Source of the DNA: Alistipes sp.
Lineage (GTDB): Bacteria; Bacteroidota; Bacteroidia; Bacteroidales; Rikenellaceae
Assembly: GCA_017483225.1 (NCBI GenBank)
Contig: JAFULF010000009.1
Location: 1-64,000, forward strand
DNA: 64,000 bases
Direction: 5' to 3'
Shown: one piece after another, positions 8,319 through 15,641 of the stretch
Numbering within the stretch: position 1 is the stretch's first letter
Layout: each line of letters opens with the position of its first letter
Notes under the pieces: generated by a model
Seen by the model: the letters and a program-made list of their open reading frames with translations, nothing else
Databases searched by the model: none
What the model was told of the DNA's origin: nothing
Position numbers and translations under genes: made by a program

Positions 8319-10010
8319 ATGAAACTACAACGACTACATATTAAAGGTTTTCGTAATATAGACGATTTGGACTTTGATTTATCGAATCAAAATGGCTTGT
8401 CTGTGCTAATAGGTAATAATGGTAGCGGCAAGAGTAACATTCTTGAAGCAATTGTTGCTATTTTTGCTAGCTTATACAGTAAGTCAAAAAGATTTACTCC
8501 TTCTTTTGATTACGAGGTTGAATATACTATACAAGAAACCTATATCAAAGTCACAAAACTGGGAGAGAAGATATCTGTCAATGATACAGAAGTTAGCAAG
8601 AAAGAGCTATCCAAGCTATTATTACCTAAGAATGTGATTGCATGTTATAGCGGAGAAACTCTACGCTTGCAAGAAACTTATTTTAAGCCTTTCCGCAGGC
8701 ATTATGTTCATGATATAATACGCAACAAGAGTGAATTAAATAGTTTGAAATTACTATTTATCAATAAAGACATGTGGGATATATCTCTATTGGTATTATT
8801 CCTGCATGATTTTGATGTATTTAAAGAGATTGAGGACTTCTGCCACAATGTATTAAATATAAAAAGAATTACATCTATTAATTTTGAACTTGCCCCCAAG
8901 CACCTTACCAAAACAAACGCTGCAAAACAATTAATTGATGCCATATCTCCTAATGGGGATAAGTCTGTTGTCAAAACAGTAGAGGAATTTAGTAATATAA
9001 TAGATAGGTTAGGAATGACTTCAATGAAAGAAGTATTCATGGCCTTATATGTAGGACTATATTCTCACGGGATTAAAAGCATAGACATTGAATTAGAATC
9101 ACAAAATGGCAAAATATTTAAAGCGAATTTGCTAAGTGAAGGAGAGAAAAAGCTATTGTCGGTATTCACAATGCTTGAAGTATTGGGCGATGAAAGTTCG
9201 TTAATGATATATGATGAACCTGATTCGCAGATTCATATTTCAAGAAAATCTGAAATCAAGAAGTTGGTGGAGAGATATGATAATAGACAACATATTATCA
9301 CAACACACTCGCCTACGCTGGCATCTGCGTTTTTCGATTCATCAGAACATCTCAATTGTCTTACCAAGAACACAAACGGATTCACTGAAAAAATAGATAA
9401 AGATAAGTATGCCTTAATTGCTGAATTGACAGACAATATTTGGAATGTCAGCGATCAAAGCACATTCCTTGCATCCAACAAGCCAATAACACTGCTAGTA
9501 GAAGGCAAAACGGATAAAATTCATATTGAAGAAGCATTCAGAAGGCTTAGAGGAGATTATCCCGAATTAGATTTTGATGTATTTCATTTTGGAGGGGCTA
9601 CCAATATACCTCAGTTTACGACAGGATTGAAGACCTGTGAAATAGATTTCAGCAACCGAATTATTATTGCAGTATTTGATAACGATAAAGAGGGGCGTGA
9701 TTGCTGTAACCAAACACAAGTAAAATATACCAAAGGTAAAAAGAACAAATATGGTTTGTATGCTCTGACATTACCGCTAAAATCTGACGGAACAATCGAA
9801 AATATGTACGACCAATCAAAGTATGATACTGCATTTAAAACTGCTGTTGCTCGAAATGCTTTTAGCGGAATAGTTTCAGAATATGCAGAGATCATTACCA
9901 AACAGGCTAAAATTGAACTCTCGAATAATGTACAAGAATTTGCTGATAATGATTTTGATAAATTCAAACCCTTATTTGACTTAATCAAAGAGATAAAACA
10001 GTTATTATAA
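8319..10010 (+). CDS. OLD-like AAA ATPase with C-terminal TOPRIM nuclease domain
   Basis: The 563-residue protein has an SMC/RecF-like ATPase with Walker A at 32-39 (GNNGSGKS), a signature-like S-E-G-E-K-K-L-L, Walker B D299-E300 (LMIYDEPD) and an H-loop (TTHSPTLAS). A TOPRIM domain follows with E395 (VEGKTD) and D454-N-D456 (FDNDKEG). This is the architecture of overcoming-lysogenization-defect (OLD) nucleases, which act in phage defence. The ATG at 8319 fits the domain start (MKLQRLHIKGFRNI); an upstream in-frame start at 8283 would overlap the previous gene. It is followed after 2 nt by a GIY-YIG gene, a likely partner. Confidence 0.87.
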   Translation: MKLQRLHIKGFRNIDDLDFDLSNQNGLSVLIGNNGSGKSNILEAIVAIFASLYSKSKRFTPSFDYEVEYTIQETYIKVTKLGEKISVNDTEVSKKELSKLLLPKNVIACYSGETLRLQETYFKPFRRHYVHDIIRNKSELNSLKLLFINKDMWDISLLVLFLHDFDVFKEIEDFCHNVLNIKRITSINFELAPKHLTKTNAAKQLIDAISPNGDKSVVKTVEEFSNIIDRLGMTSMKEVFMALYVGLYSHGIKSIDIELESQNGKIFKANLLSEGEKKLLSVFTMLEVLGDESSLMIYDEPDSQIHISRKSEIKKLVERYDNRQHIITTHSPTLASAFFDSSEHLNCLTKNTNGFTEKIDKDKYALIAELTDNIWNVSDQSTFLASNKPITLLVEGKTDKIHIEEAFRRLRGDYPELDFDVFHFGGATNIPQFTTGLKTCEIDFSNRIIIAVFDNDKEGRDCCNQTQVKYTKGKKNKYGLYALTLPLKSDGTIENMYDQSKYDTAFKTAVARNAFSGIVSEYAEIITKQAKIELSNNVQEFADNDFDKFKPLFDLIKEIKQLL

Positions 10011-10012
10011 TT

Positions 10013-10840
10013 ATGGGCAAAACAGTAACTACATACTTAATTGATGGAGATCCGAAGGGAACTCAATACGCATTCATTAGCAACAAGATTTGCCAGATGT
10101 TTGTTGTTCCACGCTCAAATCTTGCATATCTCAATACGCAGGAGAAGTTGCAGAAACCTGCATTTTACATACTGTTAGGTGAAGACGAAGCAACAAAGCC
10201 TCAGGCATATATCGGAGAAACCGAGAATTTCCGTGAGCGTGTGAAAGATCATGATAGCAAGAAATCGTTTTGGCAAAAAGCTCTCATATTCGTATCGAAA
10301 GATGCCGATATGACTAAAGCCGATGTGCAGTATTTGGAACATAAGGCAGTAGCAGAGGCAAAGAAAGCCAATGCGTTTGTACTGAGTGATAATAAGCAGA
10401 CGCCCAAGGCCCCAAATTTGCCCGAATATCAGCAGGACTCAATGGATGAATTTTTTGAGGATGTAAAATTCTTAGCCTCGTTCATCGGTTGCAATATCTT
10501 AGAGGTTTCTCAACCAAAGGTAGAGCATATCTTCTACGCCAAAGGTAGAGGTTGCGATGCGAAAGGCTTTTATAGTTCTAATGGTTTTACTGTGTTGAAA
10601 GGCAGCGTAATCGCCAAAACTACCGTGCCTTCGCTTAAATGGAACGATAAGCGCAATAGTATAGCCAGCGAGTACACCGCATTAGAAAGCGACAAACTTG
10701 TTATGACTTCTGATAAGACATTTGCAAGTCCAAGTACAGCCGCTTCATTCTGTTTAGGACGACCATCAAATGGCTGGGCGGATTGGAAAGATCAGGAAGG
10801 GAACACTTTAGATTCGGTTTATAGAACGCAGTTAGAGTAA
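10013..10840 (+). CDS. GIY-YIG nuclease with C-terminal DUF4357
   Basis: The 275-residue product has a GIY-YIG-type domain at about 48-125 (A-F-Y-I-L-L-G then A-Y-I-G-E-T-E-N-F-R-E-R-V-K-D-H). The C-terminal DUF4357 domain (about 200-270) is recognised from F-A-S-P-S-T-A-A-S-F-C-L-G-R-P-S-N-G-W. Such proteins are common orphan nucleases in bacterial islands. Here the start lies 2 nt after the ATPase-TOPRIM stop, so the two are almost certainly co-translated. GIY-YIG enzymes cut DNA; the actual substrate is unknown. Confidence 0.85.
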   Translation: MGKTVTTYLIDGDPKGTQYAFISNKICQMFVVPRSNLAYLNTQEKLQKPAFYILLGEDEATKPQAYIGETENFRERVKDHDSKKSFWQKALIFVSKDADMTKADVQYLEHKAVAEAKKANAFVLSDNKQTPKAPNLPEYQQDSMDEFFEDVKFLASFIGCNILEVSQPKVEHIFYAKGRGCDAKGFYSSNGFTVLKGSVIAKTTVPSLKWNDKRNSIASEYTALESDKLVMTSDKTFASPSTAASFCLGRPSNGWADWKDQEGNTLDSVYRTQLE

Positions 10841-10888
10841 TGGACATACTACTACTATTGATTGGGCATACAATCAGAGTTGATTCCA

Positions 10889-10896
10889 TATATTTG
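10889..10896 (+). promoter_or_regulatory. -7 box upstream of the DUF1016 gene
   Basis: TATATTTG, a full match to TAnnTTTG, 21 nt before the ATG at 10918. No well-spaced -33 element is obvious. It suggests that the DUF1016 gene can be expressed separately from the upstream operon. Confidence 0.5.
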
Positions 10897-10917
10897 CATA
10901 ACATTTAATATCAAAAT

Positions 10918-11952
10918 ATGAGCAAGGATATAATTGTGAAAGATTCGGTAATAGTAACAGATGATTACTATCTGTTAGTAGATAATATATCTACATTGTG
11001 GGCTGGTGCCAAAGCAAAAGCTATCACGGCAGTAAATACTGAATTGTTAGAGGCTAACTGGCAAACAGGTAAGTATATCGTAGAGTTCGAGCAAGGTGGA
11101 AAAGTTAGAGCCGAATATGGTAAACAGCTACTTGTAAATCTTGCAAAGGATCTCACCATAAAGAATGGTCGCGGTTTTAGTCGTTCCAACTTGCTGTATA
11201 TGAGAAAGTTTTACCTATCATTTCCAAAAAGTGAGACAGTGTCTCACATATTGACTTGGAGCCATTACTTTGAAATTCTCAAATGTGATGACCCATTGGA
11301 GATGCAATTCTATATGAAACAATGCATTAATGAGGGGTGGAGAGTGCGCGAGTTGAAGCGACAAATGAAAAGTTGCCTTTTTCAGCGCTTGGCTTTAAGT
11401 ACCGATAAAGACGGGATTTTGGCATTGGCTGATCGTGGGCATCAGGTTATGCAACCACAGGATATTATTCGCGATCCATTCGTACTCGAATTTACGGGGC
11501 TTCCGCAAAAGAAGAGATACAAAGAGAGTGAATTGGAGAGTGCTTTGAAGGCTAATATGGAGCAATTCCTATTAGAGCTTGGGAGAGGTTTTGCATTTAT
11601 TGGTCGTCAGTATCAGATGCATATTGGTAGCCGCATATTTAAGGTGGATATGGTATTCTATCACTGTATCCTTAAATGCTATGTGCTTATTGATTTGAAG
11701 CGAGCAGAAATTAAACATAGTGATGTCGGTCAGATGAACCTATATCTCAATTATTTCCAAACAGAGATATGTCAACCTGATGACAATCCACCTATCGGCA
11801 TTGTGCTTGGAGCGAGAAAAGATGAATTGTTGATGGAATATGCTTTGCAAGGGATTACCAACCAATTGTTTGCAGCCAAGTATCAGCTATATCTACCTAA
11901 GCGAGAAGAATTGCAAGCGCAGTTGGATGCACTTCTTGACTGCGAGGAGTAA
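10918..11952 (+). CDS. DUF1016 (YhcG-type) PDDEXK nuclease-domain protein
   Basis: This 344-residue protein has the two-part DUF1016 architecture. An N-terminal helical domain spans residues about 15-170 (A-N-W-Q-T-G-K-Y-I-V-E-F-E-Q-G-G and F-S-R-S-N-L-L-Y-M-R-K-F-Y). The C-terminal PD-(D/E)xK fold includes D-P-F-V-L-E-F-T-G-L, F-K-V-D-M-V-F-Y and L-I-D-L-K-R. The length is typical. The family is frequent in defence islands and mobile elements, but its biochemistry is poorly known. It is separated from the GIY-YIG gene by 77 nt with its own -7 box and is followed by a strong terminator. Confidence 0.88.
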   Translation: MSKDIIVKDSVIVTDDYYLLVDNISTLWAGAKAKAITAVNTELLEANWQTGKYIVEFEQGGKVRAEYGKQLLVNLAKDLTIKNGRGFSRSNLLYMRKFYLSFPKSETVSHILTWSHYFEILKCDDPLEMQFYMKQCINEGWRVRELKRQMKSCLFQRLALSTDKDGILALADRGHQVMQPQDIIRDPFVLEFTGLPQKKRYKESELESALKANMEQFLLELGRGFAFIGRQYQMHIGSRIFKVDMVFYHCILKCYVLIDLKRAEIKHSDVGQMNLYLNYFQTEICQPDDNPPIGIVLGARKDELLMEYALQGITNQLFAAKYQLYLPKREELQAQLDALLDCEE

Positions 11953-11983
11953 GTTGCTTAGGTGGTTAGTGAGTACAATGCAT

Positions 11984-12025
11984 AAGAATCCGTTGGTAAG
12001 TATTTATTGCCAACGGATTCTTTAA
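11984..12025 (+). terminator. Rho-independent terminator after the defence operon
   Basis: Perfect 13-bp arms AAGAATCCGTTGG (11984-11996) and CCAACGGATTCTT (12010-12022), then TTT. It separates the plus-strand defence genes from the convergent minus-strand cluster. Confidence 0.8.
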
Positions 12026-12043
12026 CACATGATTTCTAATTAC

Positions 12044-13126
12044 CTAATAATCACCACTTGCTGCTACACACATGGCAGCACGGGTGAACTCCTCAGGGAA
12101 ATGGGTTTTGAGGTAGGCGGTTGTATAGGCGAGGTAGGCGAGCACCACAGCGTGAGCCTTCGGGTAAGCATACAATCCCTGTTCGGTCATCGTTTGCCAA
12201 CTCGCTTCGCCATATTTTGCCACCCAGCGAGGGCGGTACAACTCCAATTTTTCGGTCTGTTTCTTGCCAACTGCACGGCGCAAATCATCCGCCTCAGTCT
12301 CGCTAAATCCGCACGCCATTGCATCACGCATTATCTCCTCCTGAAAGCAATATCGTGAATTGTTGTCGCTAAACATCTCAAACGCACCACACCAATGTAT
12401 GGCACAAAGGCGCACCAAGTCATCAAACGAGGTGGGTGGATTAAAATACATCTCATTTACTAACCTTCTGCGATTTAGGCAATAGATTCCCGCCAAGTCG
12501 CCATAGTGGAACGAGCGATAAGTCTCAGCATCGTCGAGCGGTATTCGCAAATCGCAGCCATTTGCCAAGTCGGACAGCATCAATCCGCACTTATCCCAAA
12601 TCTCGTGGTTTGTTCGACTAATAAGCCCTGCGATGTTTGATGCTACAAGTGTTATGTTATGCCCCTCGCTCTCATCGCAAGCAATCGCCTGCTCCAAATC
12701 TCGCAGATGAGATGGGCGCAAAATCTTACCAATAAGCAACTCAACCTCAATAAACTTTGGGCTATTCTCGGGCATAAATCGGGCAAACATAAGATCGTGC
12801 TTGATAGGGTCTATATTCGTGATTCGCAAGCAATAAAAGACTAACGAGGCAGAAAAGACTCCACGACCTGCGATATATGATATTCCCAACAGACTCATCT
12901 GCTCGGTCATATTCACCACACCGAGTAGATACTCCACATATTCACATCTCTCAAAAACCGCTATCTCGTGGTCGATGCGTTGCAGATACTCTTCTCGGTT
13001 TTCGGGAGTTAATAGGCCTCTCTCTTCTGCATTGTCAATAACAATTTTACGCAGATACTTTGCTGGCGATTTTGCAAATCTCTTGGGGAGCTTCAAACAT
13101 GGAATGTTAATCTTGTATTCGTTCAT
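12044..13126 (-). CDS. DnaE-like protein lacking polymerase catalytic motifs
   Basis: This 360-residue protein resembles a shrunken DNA polymerase III alpha subunit. Recognisable pieces, in order, are G-R-G-V-F-S-A-S-L-V-F-Y-C-L-R-I-T-N-I-D-P-I-K-H (the alpha GRGSxxGSLVAY...ITDIDPL region), Y-R-S-F-H-Y-G-D-L-A-G-I-Y-C-L, the segment around F-Q-E-E-I-M-R-D-A-M, R-R-A-V-G-K-K-Q, and K-A-H-A-V-V-L-A-Y-L-A-Y-T-T-A-Y-L-K. The catalytic PDxDxDF after RFLNPE is replaced by E-N-S-P-K-F-I-E-V-E, the second FDFLGL motif is gone, and no PHP or tau-binding domain is present. It cannot be an active polymerase. Its start overlaps the FtsK-gamma gene by 20 nt, in one operon with the SprT-like gene. Confidence 0.75.
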   Translation of the reverse strand: MNEYKINIPCLKLPKRFAKSPAKYLRKIVIDNAEERGLLTPENREEYLQRIDHEIAVFERCEYVEYLLGVVNMTEQMSLLGISYIAGRGVFSASLVFYCLRITNIDPIKHDLMFARFMPENSPKFIEVELLIGKILRPSHLRDLEQAIACDESEGHNITLVASNIAGLISRTNHEIWDKCGLMLSDLANGCDLRIPLDDAETYRSFHYGDLAGIYCLNRRRLVNEMYFNPPTSFDDLVRLCAIHWCGAFEMFSDNNSRYCFQEEIMRDAMACGFSETEADDLRRAVGKKQTEKLELYRPRWVAKYGEASWQTMTEQGLYAYPKAHAVVLAYLAYTTAYLKTHFPEEFTRAAMCVAASGDY

Positions 13127-13316
13127 TGTTACTCTCTTTTTGGGTTAATACTCCCGACACCTCGATTTGTCGGATAATACGGTTTGCTCGGTTAAAGCCG
13201 ATGCAGAACTTCTCGCTAATGCCCGAAGCGGTCAATCTTTTCTGTCCTCGAGCATACGCTACGACCTCGTCAAACAGCGGGTCGCAGTTGCTCTTGTCAA
13301 ATGTTCCGTTATTCAT
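13107..13316 (-). CDS. Stand-alone FtsK gamma-type winged-helix protein (copy 1)
   Basis: The 69-residue protein matches the DNA-binding gamma domain of FtsK: D-P-L-F-D-E-V-V-A-Y-A, then F-C-I-G-F-N-R-A-N-R-I-I-R-Q-I-E-V-S-G-V. In FtsK this winged helix reads KOPS sequences. Here there is no motor domain. The gene lies between the SprT-like and DnaE-like genes, overlapping both, so the three are co-translated. It could be a sequence-specific DNA-binding adaptor; this is inference. Confidence 0.8.
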   Translation of the reverse strand: MNNGTFDKSNCDPLFDEVVAYARGQKRLTASGISEKFCIGFNRANRIIRQIEVSGVLTQKESNNERIQD

Positions 13317-13785
13317 CTTCTTGCTTTATTATTTTGTTGATATAGTTATCGTTGTAAAGCCCTTTCTCTATCGCCTTAGCCATAAGAGCCGAGTAGATGC
13401 GCCAGAAGTTTTGTCCGTGAGGAGAGTCCTTCTTGCCACTGCGACGATGCTCGGTAAAATGGATATGGTGGGCGTATTCGTGGATAGCTATCTCCTCCAA
13501 CGAGTGGACATCGCCCCAGCCACCGTGAATCGTTATATTCCGCTTTGCTGGCACATAGTAGCCCATACGGCTCTTGGGGCGTTGCATCGTAACACGCAAT
13601 TCGAAAGCAACCTGCGGGCGGTAGATTTTCAACAACATCCATTTCAGATGCGTGGCAACTTTGGCTGTCGGGTCGGTTGAGCGATATGGCTTCTCGCAAA
13701 GTTTCGCAGGTTGTTCCTCGGCGGTCAGCTCGCTCCAGACGGCTCTAATCTCCGCCCATACTCTATGTAAAGCATCTAATTTCAT
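13309..13785 (-). CDS. SprT-like zinc metalloprotease
   Basis: The 158-residue protein carries a metalloprotease HExxH site at H102-E-Y-A-H106 and a downstream H123 (S-P-H-G-Q-N-F-W), the layout of SprT/Spartan-like domains. Those proteins degrade DNA-protein crosslinks or act on DNA-bound proteins. No zinc-ribbon tail is visible. It is the first gene of a three-gene operon with the FtsK-gamma protein and the DnaE-like protein, driven by a promoter with the island palindrome (13808-13824). The grouping suggests DNA transactions during island transfer or stress. Confidence 0.8.
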   Translation of the reverse strand: MKLDALHRVWAEIRAVWSELTAEEQPAKLCEKPYRSTDPTAKVATHLKWMLLKIYRPQVAFELRVTMQRPKSRMGYYVPAKRNITIHGGWGDVHSLEEIAIHEYAHHIHFTEHRRSGKKDSPHGQNFWRIYSALMAKAIEKGLYNDNYINKIIKQEDE

Positions 13786-13789
13786 AGTG

Positions 13790-13824
13790 CAAAGCTACCG
13801 TGTTATACTGACAAATTGTGGCAG
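13790..13824 (-). promoter_or_regulatory. Promoter and operator O1 (SprT operon)
   Basis: The minus-strand -7 box TAGCTTTG is at 13790-13797. Ten nt upstream lies the palindrome CTGACAAATTGTGGCAG (13808-13824, plus-strand reading), covering the -33 region. The -7 box is 4 nt from the ATG, so the transcript is nearly leaderless. Confidence 0.8.
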
Positions 13825-13826
13825 TG

Positions 13827-14108
13827 TTATTCAAAATGCGATAGTTCTTGTTCGAGTTCGGCAATTTTCTCTGCACCTGCTTCGAGGTCGTCGCAAAACA
13901 GCCCCGCAAACGAGCAGTTGCAGAGCATTTCGATATCGGCCTCGGTTATTGGGCGAGGAAAACCGCAGTCGGCGTATGGTTGCATCTTCCGCCACACGGC
14001 ACTAATGAGCGACTCGCCCGTGCGAATTTCGAGCCGAGGCTCTCGCTGCGCAAAATAGTAGAATAGCATCTCTCGGTGGAGCGCCTCGCAGAGTTCTTCT
14101 TTTGTCAT
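13827..14108 (-). CDS. Unknown 93-residue protein
   Basis: No family recognised. The product is acidic and mostly helical (MTKEELCEALHREMLFYYFA, with three cysteines near residues 53-72 in A-D-C-G-F... and C-N-C-S-F-A-G-L-F-C). A C-terminal E-rich helix ends at H-F-E. The gene is monocistronic, with the island palindrome promoter O5 directly upstream, which supports that it is real. Confidence 0.7.
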   Translation of the reverse strand: MTKEELCEALHREMLFYYFAQREPRLEIRTGESLISAVWRKMQPYADCGFPRPITEADIEMLCNCSFAGLFCDDLEAGAEKIAELEQELSHFE

Positions 14109-14132
14109 AGATCATTGGTTTTGATTTTGCGA

Positions 14133-14167
14133 CAAAAGTAAAACCCCTCTCTGCCATATTAGGACAG
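14133..14167 (-). promoter_or_regulatory. Promoter and operator O5 (93-residue gene)
   Basis: Minus-strand -7 box TACTTTTG at 14133-14140. The palindrome CTGCCATATTAGGACAG lies at 14151-14167, exactly 10 nt away. It overlaps the stop codon of the upstream gene. Confidence 0.8.
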
Positions 14168-14743
14168 ATAGAGAGACGAACATTCAGATCTTGTAATCCA
14201 ATATGCCAATTTTTCAATAAGTTTGGTAAATACATCATACGCTTTGTCTAAATCTACATAACCATAATTATTGATGCGTTGTAGCGGTTGGTGATATGGC
14301 GGGATATCGTAACTTTCACTATTGTTACTGTCGTCATATGACATCAACCCATACTCATACCTACATTTATCAAAAGCTTTAAGTTCTATTTGAACATAAC
14401 TTAAACTATTACTATCTAATTCTACTCGGATAGTGTTATTATCCGCTTCAACACCTCTTGCAGTAGAAGCAATATTATAAATATCTTCCCAAAGCCTATC
14501 GTGCCATAATTTGGTTAAGTGTGCAAGATAATAATCTGCTCGTTTTTTCATTTCTTGTATTTCTCGCTCTATAATATCTATCTGTGTCTCTTTTTCTGGT
14601 GTTACATTTCCTAGTTCCTCCATTGTGGTCGCGAGTTCCTCGATTTCGAGATTCTTTTGGGCAATTTCTTCTAATATAGCATTTATGTTTGCTAATGGGT
14701 CGTACTGCGAAAAATCAAATTCAGCGTAAAGTAAATCTTCCAT
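14159..14743 (-). CDS. Unknown 194-residue coiled-coil protein
   Basis: No family recognised. Residues about 18-75 form a long acidic helix or coiled coil (I-L-E-E-I-A-Q-K-N-L-E-I-E-E-L, then I-I-E-R-E-I-Q-E-M-K-K-R-A). The C-terminal half is Y- and D-rich (Y-E-Y-G-L-M-S-Y-D-D-S-N-N-S). It is transcribed from its own palindrome promoter O6 and is flanked by similarly organised single genes. Confidence 0.7.
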   Translation of the reverse strand: MEDLLYAEFDFSQYDPLANINAILEEIAQKNLEIEELATTMEELGNVTPEKETQIDIIEREIQEMKKRADYYLAHLTKLWHDRLWEDIYNIASTARGVEADNNTIRVELDSNSLSYVQIELKAFDKCRYEYGLMSYDDSNNSESYDIPPYHQPLQRINNYGYVDLDKAYDVFTKLIEKLAYWITRSECSSLYLS

Positions 14744-14777
14744 AGGCTTTGTATTGATTTTAGGTTTTATTATGTGA

Positions 14778-14812
14778 CAAATGTAAAACCCCTCTCTGCC
14801 ACATCAGGACAG
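14778..14812 (-). promoter_or_regulatory. Promoter and operator O6 (194-residue gene)
   Basis: Minus-strand -7 box TACATTTG at 14778-14785. The palindrome CTGCCACATCAGGACAG lies at 14796-14812, 10 nt upstream. The arms extend to CCCCTCTCTG / CAGAGAGGGG, a perfect 10-bp inverted repeat (14790-14819 region). Confidence 0.85.
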
Positions 14813-14841
14813 AGAGGGGTGTTCTTGCGTATTTTCGTTTT

Positions 14842-15093
14842 CTATTTCTGCCACTCGGCGAGTTTTTGTTCCAACTCCTTGACAGTGCAGAGTACAGCTC
14901 GGGGCTTGCATCGTACCGCCTCGCCAATAATGCCTGCCGCCTCCAACTGTGAAATGATGCGACTTGCACGATTGTAGCCGAGTTCAAAATCTCGTTGCAG
15001 AGCACTCGCCTGTGCCTTGCCAGTTTCTACCACATATTTCGCCACCTCAACAAACAGAGGGTCATCCTTCGAAAAATCAAATTTCTGTTCCAT
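14842..15093 (-). CDS. Stand-alone FtsK gamma-type winged-helix protein (copy 2)
   Basis: The 83-residue protein matches the FtsK gamma domain better than copy 1: D-D-P-L-F-V-E-V-A-K-Y-V-V-E-T-G-K, then L-Q-R-D-F-E-L-G-Y-N-R-A-S-R-I-I-S-Q-L-E-A-A-G-I. A short basic/acidic helical tail follows. There is no translocase motor. It starts 20 nt after the PLD gene and is the last gene of the operon that also encodes the WYL regulator and the Mrr-like nuclease. Confidence 0.85.
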   Translation of the reverse strand: MEQKFDFSKDDPLFVEVAKYVVETGKAQASALQRDFELGYNRASRIISQLEAAGIIGEAVRCKPRAVLCTVKELEQKLAEWQK

Positions 15094-15113
15094 AGGTTAT
15101 GTATTTATTTTGG

Positions 15114-15641
15114 TTATCTTATCCTGTCTCCACAGTAGGCCTTGCGTTTGCAGGCTTTGCAGTGTTCGCCCGACCAAACCGCGTTGAAATGGTCAGCAGC
15201 GGCATCTACCAACGCAAGGTCATCGATCAGAATGCCCGCCTCGAAGTTGCGTTTGCCATCAGACTTCATACCGATGCCTGCACCCGTAAGGTTTGCTGAG
15301 CCGACATAGGCCACCTCACAATCAAAAATCATCATTTTGAAATGGACTCTCGGACAGAGTTTGCGTTGCAACTTCCGAATCAGCGCAGGGTATCTGTCGA
15401 AATCCTCCCGAAAATTTGGTCCTGGCTCTTTGGCGTGCAGAAGTCGCACCTCCACACCCCGCCTGACGAGCAAATCCAGCACCGCAAGGAATGGCTGACT
15501 ACCTGAGCCGACCTTCACATAGAGGTCTTTGATATCGGCCGTACCAATCACAAGCGAATGCTTTACACTCGCCACCCGCGCCAGCACCTCATTGTAGTGC
15601 GCTATGTCGGAGATGTAGGTGGTCATAAGACTATTGCTCAA
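15114..15641 (-). CDS. Phospholipase D-like nuclease, single HKD motif
   Basis: This 175-residue PLD-superfamily protein has one complete HKD motif: H100-x-K102-x4-D107-x6-G-S-x-N117 (HFKMMIFD ... YVGSAN). One-motif enzymes of this size (Nuc, BfiI nuclease domain) act as dimers and cut DNA. Its start overlaps the Mrr-like gene by 11 nt, so the two nuclease genes are translationally coupled. A role in restriction or DNA processing is inferred. Confidence 0.82.
   Translation of the reverse strand: MSNSLMTTYISDIAHYNEVLARVASVKHSLVIGTADIKDLYVKVGSGSQPFLAVLDLLVRRGVEVRLLHAKEPGPNFREDFDRYPALIRKLQRKLCPRVHFKMMIFDCEVAYVGSANLTGAGIGMKSDGKRNFEAGILIDDLALVDAAADHFNAVWSGEHCKACKRKAYCGDRIR

Noticed and set aside
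12044-13126. A second active replicative DNA polymerase (DnaE2/ImuC type)
   Set aside because: The protein is far too short and lacks the catalytic aspartates, and no ImuA/ImuB-like genes are nearby.
14002-14238. 78-codon minus-strand frame overlapping two unknown genes
   Set aside because: It spans promoter O5 and the end of the neighbouring gene, and its composition fits a shadow frame.
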